From NCBI GenBank assembly GCA_008694505.1, contig VZDJ01000116.1, forward strand, positions 24,519,666 to 24,583,665: a stretch of 64,000 nucleotides of DNA. Direction: 5' to 3'. Position numbers and translations under genes: made by a program. The notes below the pieces were generated by a model. It was not told the origin of the DNA, made no database searches, and saw only the letters and a program-made list of their open reading frames with translations. Positions 38,494 to 48,907 of the stretch are shown in pieces (positions within the stretch are counted from its first letter, which is position 1; each line of letters opens with the position of its first letter). The DNA is from Cyanoderma ruficeps (lineage: Eukaryota > Chordata > Aves > Passeriformes > Timaliidae).

Positions 38494-41400
38494 GCCCTGG
38501 GTTCACAAGAACAAAAGACAATGATTGTAATTTGCCTCTGCCCTTTGGCAAAGCAATCAGCAATTTTCTAATATTTTACAGTCATCCATCTAGCTATCTG
38601 TTCATCTTGTAATACCCTTACTTTTTCTTGGAAACATTCAAATTTATTAACCTTTTAGTAACTGGCAACCACTAAAATGCTGTATTGTATTAACGAAGAG
38701 GAAATTCATCTGTGCAAATCTTTGTGTGCTAATTTATTGGTTTACTCCCCTTTTTTACAGGCAAAAATTTTCCAGATATTGCCATTGACAGCTGCTGCCT
38801 GTACTGCCTTGACTTCCACCTGGGCAGGGTGGTAGGAAGGCACATTATTCTCATTAAGAAGGATATTTCACAGCAGCTGGGTTTGGCTCACTGGAGCCCA
38901 CTGGAACATGGAAAAAAAAAATGGAGGATCTTTGTTTGAGGCAAAGACTGAGTGCTACTCATGCACAGATTTTGTCTTGATTATTTAAGGATTCTTTCTC
39001 AAGCAATAATAGAGAGCATATTTATCTGCATTCGTATAAATGGACTCTATCATTGGTAAGAAAGGCATTTTTTAAAAATTACAGTTCATCACTCAATGTT
39101 TTCTGAAGTATCATGCAAAGATATCTGATCAGGCTGTGTACGACCTAACTCAGAGCCTGACAGCAAAGCAGCTACATCACCACAGTGCTCAGCTGGCTGA
39201 GGAGCCCTGGGCAAACTCAGGATTGCAAGGTTGTACAGAGATAAACAACAGTCCCAGCCTCGATGGCTGTGGAAACCTGGCACTTGTGGTGTGAAAAGGA
39301 AGGTGCTTTGAGCCTCAGCTGTTTGTTCCCACATACTGCAAACCCACTGACTGCTCTTGGCTGAATCTTGAAAATTTGCAGTGCAGATTCAAAAGTGGGC
39401 CCAGACTGCATCAGAAAGATTGATTTGAATAAGGCTGAGCTCCTTATTCAAATAAGTTATAGAAATTACAAAACTAGTCACAGATCAGATGGTTGTAGAG
39501 GACAGAACCATAAGAATTTGGGGTTGGATGGTTGCTGAGAACATGAACCACTCTTGGATGGAAACTGTAGGGCTGTTCTGAGTGAGAACATTCTGAGTAC
39601 TGACCACAAATGGCAGTGGCAAACTTATCTCCATTCAGTGAAGGTGAACGTAATCAAATTATGTTCAAGTTTGATCTTGAATCTTTCATTGATTTCTTTT
39701 CTTACTCTCTACCCAGGGAATCTGCTCAGACACTCTTCTGGGCAGCAATTTCTAGGGCTTCAGCTCACCTGAGCTGACATTGCCCAATGCTGGTATTGAG
39801 GGATTCTGCAGTGTCCAGAACTGTGAGTCTCTTCTTGCCCCATTCCTTTTCTAGGCATAGACTCACCTTCTTCCAGGCATGATTCTTTATCAGGGGAGTT
39901 TGCATTTACTAATCTCTGTGGCTAGAATTCGTGCTGCGCTCCTGTGGACTTGTGTGTGTTTGTTCATGCGTCACTTATGCACGAGAGCTGGAAAGATGCA
40001 AACAAGTAATTGCACAGCACTGCTGAGCTTTGTGCTCTGATACCTCTGGCTACCTCAGCCACTGTATTCTGCAGGGACAGGGACCATGTGTCATCTCCTC
40101 TCAGGGACTTCTGCATATACCAGGACAACCAGAAACTGAGCAAGTTTTGGACATTTATCTGTAACCTTTAATAATTTGCTATGCATATCCACTCATTCCT
40201 TTGTTATATTATCAATATTCTGCAGTGCCACTGGTTTTAATAAGAAGCCTTTTCACTGGTTTTCTTTGTTCTTGTCATCTAATCTCCTAATGGAAGTTTC
40301 TAATTAAATTCCTACAGCCATTTTCAAACTGTGTTTTGAATAACAAAGTCTTGCAAACGCTCAAAGTGTATCTCTTCCCCGGGCTTGGATGCTCTACCTT
40401 CCAAATACCTGTGGAGAAGTGATGCAGGTCACTCTGGAGAAGTGTTGCTGAGAACCTCTCTCAGCTGAATGAGAGGGATGTAAATTATACTTTTCCTATA
40501 CAGGAAATAATGCAGAAGGTCTAAGAAAAGTCTTCCAGAGTCTCACTCACAGTTTCAATGAATTTTGAACTGATGAGGAAGAAAAACCAGGTATTCATGA
40601 AGCAACCAGCACTTTCCTGGTGGACCTGGTTCTTCACAGAAGCTGAGAAACCAGGATAACCAGTGAAATTTATTACCTCTCTATCCAAAACCCTCTCATT
40701 TGGGTTTGAACTTTATGCACTGGCTGCAGCCAAGGGTTGAATTACTGTCATTCATACCTCATCAGCATTCTTCAGCTACTTCTGCAGCAGAAAGGAAAAA
40801 AGTGGAAAGAAAAAGAAATGTCAGAATCAGCTCATAAATATGGTGATTATGATAAATATGAAAGACTATGTTTGTCTAATTGATCCTTCTTTTATTAATC
40901 CCAGGAAATATTGCTACTGGCATGTGCTGCCATTTCCAGCTGGGTCAGCAGAAGTACTCAGAGAAATGTTTCTGGCAGAAGGTATTTCTTGGTGCCCTTT
41001 CTGCACGTGGTTCAGCACACAGACATTTCTGCATACAGACCTGCTCATCCTCTGCTGTGGAGCTCAAAGTTCCTCGACTCCACACTTGATGTGAAAGCCT
41101 CAGCCAAAGCTGCCACTTTCTCCCCTTTCTGTCAAGCAGTGTTGCATTCCTGCTTGTCCTGCACACCTGCAGAGGATATTGTTTTGGCCAGAATAAGAGG
41201 AGCCCAGGTGGTAACATAATGCACATTGCATCTAGGTTTAACAGCTGTTGCACAAAGGGCTTATGAGTTTTAATCAGTTTTATACAAGTTTTTATGCACT
41301 CTGGTTTTCTACTTTTTTTTAAAAAAAGTCTGTTTAATATGTGGACAAAGAGCAGCAATAGATTTATTTAGAGGTGGTTCAGATTTGTTATCAGGGGGCT

Positions 41401-41508
41401 GCTCACAGAGGGTCTGTGTTTCAGAATTGTTTATTTCCTTTTGCAAAAGCATAGATGCATAAATAAAAAGGTTTGTGCATTTTACATATGCATGAATTAG
41501 GCTTTTCT

Positions 41509-41579
41509 ACAATAATAATAATAATAGAAAATAATAATACCCAAGTTGTATTATATGGTTATAACAATACCCAAGTTGT
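41509..41579 (+). repeat. (AAT)n tract with a 14-bp direct duplication
   Basis: An AATAATAAT microsatellite runs from about 41511 to 41540. The 14-mer AATACCCAAGTTGT occurs at 41536-41549 and again at 41566-41579, exactly 30 bp apart, which points to a small slippage duplication next to the microsatellite. Confidence 0.85.
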
Positions 41580-42131
41580 CTGTGGTCAGTCTTACCTGAC
41601 AGTCATAAAGTGTGGATTCCGTGCACAGTTGACTTTAGGGATGGGATAGGTTTGATTCAAAACTCTGCTGCCTTTCCCCTGTCTATGGGATGTCTCATTT
41701 ACAGACTGGTTTCAGATTTGCTACTCCTGGTGCTTTATTGCAAGCATAGAGCAACTTTTATGTTGAAATTAGATCTCACATAAAATGAGGAAAGGCCTTT
41801 GAAATTCCCTATATGAACAGTGCTCAGTGCTCAGAAATGTCAATATTTCTGTTTCCTAAACACTCACCACAGAGACTTCTGTCCAGCATGGCACCCTAGC
41901 ACCTGTGCTTTTCCTTTTTTTGTTTAACAATGTTTTTGAATCTTTACCAGGAAGTTTTGTGATCTGCTAGGAAAATAGCTTATAGGAAAACTATTCAGAA
42001 AAATTTATTAATCTGATGGTCTTTTAAATTTCATTTAGTTCCACTGACAGTAGTCTTTACCATCACCTGAAAAAAAACAGTGTTTATTCTAAACATTTTT
42101 TCTGAGTTTGGAAATTTTATTCCCATTCTAG

Positions 42132-42373
42132 GAGAAAACCTTGAAATTACAACGTTCTTTTAAAAGTGAAAACAGACAGAAAAGCTGCCAGTTTTCCAGT
42201 ATGTTTGTGAATAAATTCCCTTACCTTTTTCCCCAAATAAAAAACTGGTTATCTCTGTGGAGAAGACTCTCCAGTACAGAAACCCAAATGCCTTATCAGA
42301 GATGTAGATTTCAGGACAGACAGTACATTGCCTGTAAACTTGCAGCTCAGATGACAGATGGAAACCTGATAAA
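42132..42373 (+). other. Candidate exon, unknown plus-strand gene
   Basis: Acceptor TTTTATTCCCATTCTAG and donor ATAAA|GTGAGT enclose 242 nt. Only the phase-0 frame is open (80 codons, starting EKTLKLQRSFKSENRQKSCQ and rich in Lys, Arg, Gln and Ser). The phase suits the preceding candidate at 35588. No family recognised. Confidence 0.22.
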
Positions 42374-43636
42374 GTGAGTGTGCTGATCACTGCACAGAGA
42401 TTAGACTCTCTAATTTGCATCTTGCCTTCCAATAATGTTTGCTCTGTTTTTGACTTCAAATGTACCTGAGCTTTAAACACAGGGATTTGCACCCTGAGCT
42501 TATTTAAACTTTATTTTTTTCAAGTGAAGAATATTTCTGTTTAGCTGGATTTTAGTTCTGCATCTAACAAAATGCAAACACTCTAAGGAATGTGTGCCAG
42601 CATCTCTGCTCCCTCAGAATTCACCCTGGGGGCTTTGTCTGGACCTGCACCCCAAGCAGCCAAGCTTCTGAGGTTTTGTGCTTAGCAAAGTGTCTCCAGT
42701 ATCTCTTTGAGAATTCCACTCTGAAGTGTATGTCTGAGAAATATCTCCTCTTCCCAAAGTGCTGGGGCATTTTCTAGCTGGATAAGCCCCTGTTCCCCTT
42801 GAGAGACAGACAGGAGGGAGCTTAGGGTCCTTCTTGAGGGCCAAACTGTGGAGGTGGGTTGACATTAGCTAGCCTGCACAAATATTTGCTTGCATCTTTG
42901 CCACTTTCAGATTCTGCCTCTCTTGTTTACTCTCCCCTGTCCCTGCCTATCGTGTTTCTTTCCTGGCTGTTGCCATTAGCATGTAATCTTTCTGTTCTGT
43001 GCCCTAAACTAAAGCGTGTTTGTCAGCCACTATCTGAAAGGCTCTTTATTAATAGGCAAAAATAACAGTTCTAGTGCCTAATGCACATAACTCTAGTCTC
43101 ACTACTGTTCCTATGGGGTGCCCAAATGCTCTTCCTGCTGGGCATTGCATGGCCAGTGTGCTGCTGACCTCAGGCTAAAAACTTCATTTCATCCATTCAG
43201 TATGTAAAGATTTGTAGGAGCAGAGAAGAGGAAGATGAAGGAGGGACAGCAATGAAAAGCTGGATCTCCTTACCTTCCCATCATTTTCACTGGAGTACTG
43301 TGAAATTCCACAGGGTAGGAGATGGTCATGTCATTAACCTGTGTGAATGGCACAGGGTGTTTGTGGCATTGTACATGTCAATAGAATATGGCTTGAAACG
43401 CTTAAAAATTGCTCTGGGATGGGAGAAGTGGGATGTGCTCTTTAAACAGGCTTCTGTAAATTTGATAAGATCATGTCAAGAAGTTTGAATATATTCCCAC
43501 TCATCTTGAAGAGAAAAGGTTTAATTTCAAGCAGTTCGGTTTTCTTGTGAAATTTCCAGACGTTCACCATCCGTGGGACAGAGACCTTGTCCCTCTAAGG
43601 AGGACACCAGAGAAAACTGGTTTCAGGTAACTGATA

Positions 43637-43740
43637 ACAGAATCACGGGATCATCAGGGCTGGAAGAGACTTCCAACATCATCGAGTCCAGCTGTAAACC
43701 CAGAACCATGATAATCACCCCTAAACTATGTCCCCCAGAA
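43637..43740 (-). mobile_element. CR1 LINE 3'-end fragment
   Basis: The plus strand reads AGAATCACGGGATCATCAGG then GCTGGAAGAGAC...CATCGAGTCCAGC, the antisense of a CR1 3' end. About 100 bp remain. Similarity fades where the LTR-like block to the right begins. Confidence 0.75.
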
Positions 43741-43769
43741 TCCTAAAATCTTCCTTTGTATCTTAGCAT

Positions 43770-44190
43770 CTGTAGCAGATTTTCTGAGAGAAGGAGGGCA
43801 CGATCTGTATTTGGAATGAGATATTGAAGTACCCAGCTGAGGCCTGCCTGGCTGAGGCTTGGCCTTGAAGGCCCCGAGGCCTTGAAGCTGTTGGGCAGGT
43901 GAAATCACTTGTGGCACAGCAGAAATTAGATGTTAAGGTATTATTGTTAGATAGTGGGTTTTCTAGAGGTCACTGAGGACAATTATTAGTGGTCACGTTT
44001 TAGCCACCTTAAAAATAAATTAAACAGTGTGTGTTTGCATTTTTCTCTGTGCTGTATGCCAATGAAAATGTCGCTCTAACTATAAACTATATAGGACTGT
44101 ATATAACCTGCCATCTGAAGCAGAATAAACAGAGAACGTGTGATTAATCATATTGGTCGGATCTGCGTTGCTCTCGACTCAACTTCTCTT
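43770..44190 (+). mobile_element. Probable solo LTR of an endogenous retrovirus
   Basis: On the plus strand a TATA-type region (TATAAACTATATA, 44081-44093, and TGTATATAA, 44098-44106) is followed at 44124-44129 by AATAAA. A short U5-like stretch then contains ATATTGGTCGGATCTGCGTT, the order expected for U3-R-U5. No gag, pol or env sequence flanks it, so a solo LTR is the simplest reading. TG/CA ends and target duplications could not be fixed; the left end may be as far in as the TGTTGGG at about 43889. Confidence 0.5.
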
Positions 44191-44775
44191 ATTTTGGGGG
44201 TTCCCTGCTTCAAGCATCCATTTCTAACCATGCCTTTTGGAGAAGGTGGGAAAACCCTCATGAACTGTAGCTCAAGGAGGAAGCAGTTTTACCACCCTTA
44301 CCTTGGCGTTCTGGATGGTCCAGTGTCCTCTGAGCCATTGAGTACTTTCCCAAGCACTGTGGGGAAAAAAAGTTTTGATGCTCATCCAATCTCTCCAGCA
44401 CTAAACACAGCTCAAACCTTAAGCCTTTTTTTTTTCTTTTTTAAGTAGCGATTAATGAGAATCGTGATCTAAAAATTAAAATGGTAATGAGCTTTTAGCA
44501 TAATGAAAAGAGCTTGTACAGGCAAGAAAAAGCATTTGTGGGTCTCTGAGTCACATTACTCCCCAAGCACAAAAGCAGATGTTAGCCTTGGCTGGAATGA
44601 GGCATATTGACTTGTTTCATTTTGCACAAACCCAGAAAGAGGATGCTCTCATGTCTCCAGCCCCATATTCTAGTATCCTTAGCCATAGCTTTGTTAATTT
44701 TGGGCTGAGAAATCATGATACTCATTTTGGATTGATTATATTTTCCTGTGTTTGCACATTATCTTTCCATCAAAT

Positions 44776-44868
44776 CTTAGACTGGTTTTGGTTGGAAGAG
44801 ACCTTAAAGATCATCCAGTTCCTACCCCCTGTCACGAGCAGGAACATTTTCCATTGGAAGGTGGAAGG
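44776..44868 (-). mobile_element. CR1 LINE short 3'-end fragment
   Basis: The plus strand reads TGGTTTTGGTTGGAAGAGAC then CTTAAAGATCATCCAGTTCC and a diverged CCCCCTGTCACGAGCAGG, a typical antisense CR1 3' end of under 100 bp. Confidence 0.8.
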
Positions 44869-45165
44869 TACATTTCAAAATGTACCAGTACAGAGTGATG
44901 TACAGTCAATGATTTAGGAGTTAAATAAATAGCTAAGGCAATTCAAATCTGTAGAAAATAATGTCATTGTTATGTGCCACAAGTTATACCTGAAGCAATT
45001 CAGGTGAGATTCAACAAAATTGCTCCAAATGAAAAATAAGTACAATGATGTTATCTTGATCTTTCTCAGTGAGTGCAGACAAGAGAAATACCATTTTGAG
45101 GAGATAATGAAACTGGTTTTTAATGGGTAACTTGGTGTCTTTTTTAGATGAATATGTAACATTTT

Positions 45166-45193
45166 GCAAGTCTTACAAGTGCAAGTCTTACAA
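45166..45193 (+). repeat. Short tandem duplication
   Basis: GCAAGTCTTACAA occurs at 45166-45178 and again at 45181-45193, separated by two bases. A looser ACATACAAG repeat follows at about 45227-45265. Confidence 0.8.
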
Positions 45194-45552
45194 TGAAGCT
45201 TCTCTGTGTGGCAAAGACACCTAAGAACATACAAGAGTTTGGAGGAACGTACAAAGACATACAAGTTTTAAGCTCGACCTGATAAACAACTCATTAATAT
45301 TGTAGCCAGAGTTTGCTCCTCACTGTTGGCTGAATTGATGAGTTGAATAGATGTCCAGGTTTTTTCATCTGAATTGAGAGTGTATTTCATTTGTGGGGGG
45401 AAAAAAGGGAAAAAAGCATCACTCAGAAGAAGAGACTTTGGTTTTGAAATAATTTTCTTTCTTTTAACATTTACAGAACATTCATCTATTTGAAGTCTGT
45501 CTCCCAAATATAACAGGTTTTATCTCAGAGGCATGAAAAAAATGTGGTAAAT

Positions 45553-45580
45553 TAAAAAAAAAAAANNNAAAAAAAAAAAA
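45553..45580 (+). repeat. Poly(A) tract with 3-bp N gap
   Basis: An A-run is interrupted by NNN at 45566-45568 and continues into GAAAGAAAAA. The Ns mark unresolved homopolymer length. Confidence 0.9.
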
Positions 45581-46949
45581 GAAAGAAAAAATACATAAAG
45601 ACTGAACAAGCAAAACAAAATATATTTTAAACTGTTTCCAAGTGTTTTGAGTTGTTTAGGCATAGGCGGTACCTACATTTGGGGTCTCGTGGAGTGTTAG
45701 GGATATTTACTGGATATTTTTTCTTTTTCTCTGAATCTGTTTTATGAGCATAATTTGAACCTACCTCATTAAACAAACATATATTCTCACAAACAATCCT
45801 TTTGCATTTCATGACAGCAGCTTATCATTCTTCATATTTTTTGGCTCGCTACTCTATTGACTTCTTAAAAAGTTGGAAAAGTTTGAAAAAGAAGAAGTCT
45901 TGCTCTCACCAAACAACTTTGAAAAACTCGATGTGAGTTTTCAAAAGTGCTGGTGTGAAGAAAACACCCAATTTGCATGCTATGTCTGAGGGATTTGTGA
46001 GGTTAATTTCCTCGTTCAGCTTTGAAAATCCTGCCTCGAAGACTCAATCTCACAATTCAATATGGGGAAGAGGAAGGTCACAGATTGCCATGTCCAGGAC
46101 ACAAATGGCACCTGTGTCACCAGGGCACTCTGGTTCCCTGTGATGGCTGTTGGAGCAGATCTTGCTCTATCACCCTGCTCCTGAACCCCCTCAGCAGGCA
46201 GCTGGGAGATTTAACAGTTCAAAAACCAATTTTGCTCCTAAAACCTTGACTGAGACTCTCACCTAATGAATAGGGGGCTTTATCCTCCCTAGCTAGCACA
46301 ATTGTGGATGTGCTGATGAGCATCTGATTTTGAACGTATTGGACATGGCTCTCCTGCCAACCCATTCACGCAAGCTGTGTCTGTAACTTTCATAATTTTT
46401 GGTTTATTTAATGAGTAAAAGAAAGTGACCCTCAGAGGGAAGCCTGTACTGCAAACCTGCCTGTGTGAGGCTACTTGTGCAAATGAGGTTTTCGGGTTGG
46501 GGAAGGGGGGTGAACACTGACTCTTCCAAACGGGTTTACAAAAGAGATACAGTGCACCACATTATGTAACAGAGCTCCGGCTTTTCACTCGGGGAGACAG
46601 ACATTAAGGTGCATTAGTACTATCATTTGTATGTCTGTAAATATCAATAAAGTATGTTATTTGGCATTCACGTTGACACAATGAAGGACGAGGACTATCC
46701 TTTTCAGGAAATTTCACAGAGCCATTCACAAACAAAAGCTCAGTAATTTAATCTTTCAAAAGCCCAATAATGCTAAGTTCAAAATTGCAGGTTTTAAACT
46801 AATGTACCTGATAAGTAACGATGACAGAATTTAAAAGGTCCATTATTTGGTAATCTAATATTCCCAATCCCAGTTATCTGTCAAAGAGAATACTCTCCCT
46901 TAAACAGCGCTAATGCGTTCACATCTACATTAATCTCTCAGGGAGAAAA

Positions 46950-47340
46950 GAAGCATTCTTTAGGGGCTTTATCTGCTCCCAAATGTCTGACTCCAGGAGG
47001 AGCCATTTCGCAGCGCTGCCGGGGCGGTGTAAATGACTCCGATGTCTTTGTGCGATGGGTGCGATTTCTGACGGCTACACACGGCCCGGAGCCCCCGAGA
47101 GGCGCTGCCTGCCCGCCCAGCCCGCCGTGTCCCTTTACACCCTCTGCCCGACGCCTCCGAACCCTCCGCTGCTCCTCCCCTCCAAAACAAACACCGCGGT
47201 TGTGCCTCCGCTCCTGACCCGCTTTTCTTGCGCCGTGTGCCGCTTTGCTGCGCAGCACAGCTCTGCTTTTCTCTTGTCGTTTCCCACCCGTGCTCCGAAA
47301 AGTCGAGGGACCGTGGTGTCAGTTTGACGGGATTCACAAG
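46950..47340. promoter_or_regulatory. Orphan CpG island
   Basis: I count about 33 CpG dinucleotides between 47006 and 47330 in GC-rich DNA, far above the surroundings, and about 36 kb from the FAM204A island. A minus-strand frame of 151 codons (46969-47424) and others cross it, but GC-rich islands lose stop codons by composition and I recognise no protein. It may be a promoter of an unannotated transcript or a developmental enhancer-type CpG island. Confidence 0.8.
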
Positions 47341-47619
47341 GGGGCAGCTTGAAAGGGCTGCTTCTCTCCTTTCTAGGGAATGAGATGTGATCATATACAG
47401 GAGAGATAGGATCAGGTGTACCACGACTGCCCACGGACTCTGAATTCATGCAGGGGTGCCATGGGGAAATGGAGACACACTGTGTTTTCCTTGGATTTGC
47501 AGCCAAGGCTCCTTCCTCTCAGTTTACCTCCTCTAGAAAATTTCTCAGCTCTTTCAATCTCATCACTAGAGAAGGTTTGGGCCTCAAGTAAGCCAGAGTC
47601 TGCCCTGCTCCATTCTAAA

Positions 47620-47925
47620 ATCACAGAACCATAGAATGGTTTTGCTTGCAGGGGACCTTAAAACCATCTGGTTCCAAGCCCCTGCCATGGGCAGGGATGC
47701 CACCCACTAGACCAGGTTGCTCAGGGCCCCATCCAACCTGACCTTGAACACTTCCAGGGATGTGTTCCAGGCACCCACAGCATCTCTGGGCAACCTGTGC
47801 CAGTGCCCCACCACCCTCCTAGCAGAGAATTTCTTACTGACATTTAATCTAAATCTCTCCTCTTTAGGTTTAAAATAATTCCTCCCTGTCCTATCACTAC
47901 CTAGAGGTATAAAAAGGAATTCCTG
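47620..47925 (-). mobile_element. CR1 LINE 3'-end copy, about 300 bp
   Basis: The plus strand shows ATCACAGAACCATAGAATGG then CCATGGGCAGGGATGCCACC, CACTTCCAGGGATG, GGGCAACCTGTGCCAGTGCC and CTAAATCTCTCCTCTTTAGG. This is the full antisense run of a classic avian CR1 3' end. It lies about 280 bp right of the orphan CpG island. Confidence 0.93.
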
Positions 47926-48880
47926 TGTTCAGGCTGATGCAGGATTTTTCAAAGTGTGTGTGCAATAGAATAAAAACAGTCACTACTTCAGGAATTTTTC
48001 AAACACTGAAGTAGAACATACAGCAGTGCACACAGAATTCCTTGTGTTTTTTATGTCTTTCTCTGTCTTAATTTTCAGAACTTAAAGACACCACAAATTG
48101 ACCCAGAAGGAAACTTTCCTAAATCATTGATTACCTGTATCAATATAAAAGCTTTATTTGCAATGCTGCCTGGAGCACTGAAACAACACGATTTCTCTGT
48201 GAATCCTATGGAGCAGCATATAAATACACTTGGCATAGTGTTGTAAGGCAGTTCTGAAGGTGGTGTTAACTCAAAGGTTTTTTGTACAATTCAAAGAAAA
48301 GGAGAAATGGTCAGAATTGTGGTATTGTTGAGAAAATGTAGCTGTTTACCATGTCTGGAGGCTATTGGTTTGGGAAAGTAGTTGAGTGGAAATTACTTTA
48401 AAAGAAAAAATTCCTCTCCTGAGTCAGGAAAGAAAGTCTCATGTTCACATGTGAAAGCAGCTCTGTTTAAATTTAAAGAGTGAAACGAAAGGTCCAGTTC
48501 AAGGTGTAGTAACTCTCCATGTGCAATGCACTTAGTGCTATGAATAAAGAAGGAGTATGTATTAAAAAATATTAAGTTGCATATTGAAATTACTAAGGAA
48601 TCTGTCACATTCGATGTAATAAGCAGATGGATGATTATAATCTGTCACGCATGGCTGCTTCAAAACAAGACCCCACCACTGCCCAGAGAGCAGAGTGCCT
48701 TCCCAGCTCCTGCTGCAAACTGGGAGCTGCCTTGCTGTTGGTGTGGGTGCTGCCCAGGCAAACTGGCTGCAGGAATCCAGCAAACACCAGCTGCCCAAAG
48801 AACAGGACTTACTTCAATTAGGAAAATCATCCCAATGGTGAAATCACCACAGCCATTTCCAGGATGTTTGGAAGCTGTGG

Positions 48881-48907
48881 AAATTTGCTAAATTTGCTAA
48901 ATTTGCT
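48881..48907 (+). repeat. 9-bp tandem repeat, three perfect copies
   Basis: AAATTTGCT is repeated three times without change and is flanked on both sides by GCTGTGG (the right one overlapping the last copy). Confidence 0.9.

Larger units (their letters stand above)
38494..43636. other. Intergenic DNA, no named gene
   Basis: Apart from the candidate exon at 42.1 kb and the AAT tract, I see nothing firm. Another exon-like segment occurs at 40906-40982 (AATCCCAG acceptor, AGAAG|GTATTT donor), open in all three frames and therefore uninformative. A weak CR1-like echo lies at 39.50-39.55 kb. Confidence 0.4.

Noticed and set aside
39497..39560. CR1-like AGAACCATAAGAATTTGGGG
   Set aside because: Similarity is too short and broken to call a CR1 3' end.
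40906..40982. Additional exon-like segment in the plus-strand chain
   Set aside because: All three frames are open, so it carries no coding information; the donor GTATTT is weak.
46938..47506. Overlapping minus-strand frames up to 151 codons in the CpG island
   Set aside because: Open frames in several phases on both strands reflect GC-rich composition; no domain or splice structure was recognised.
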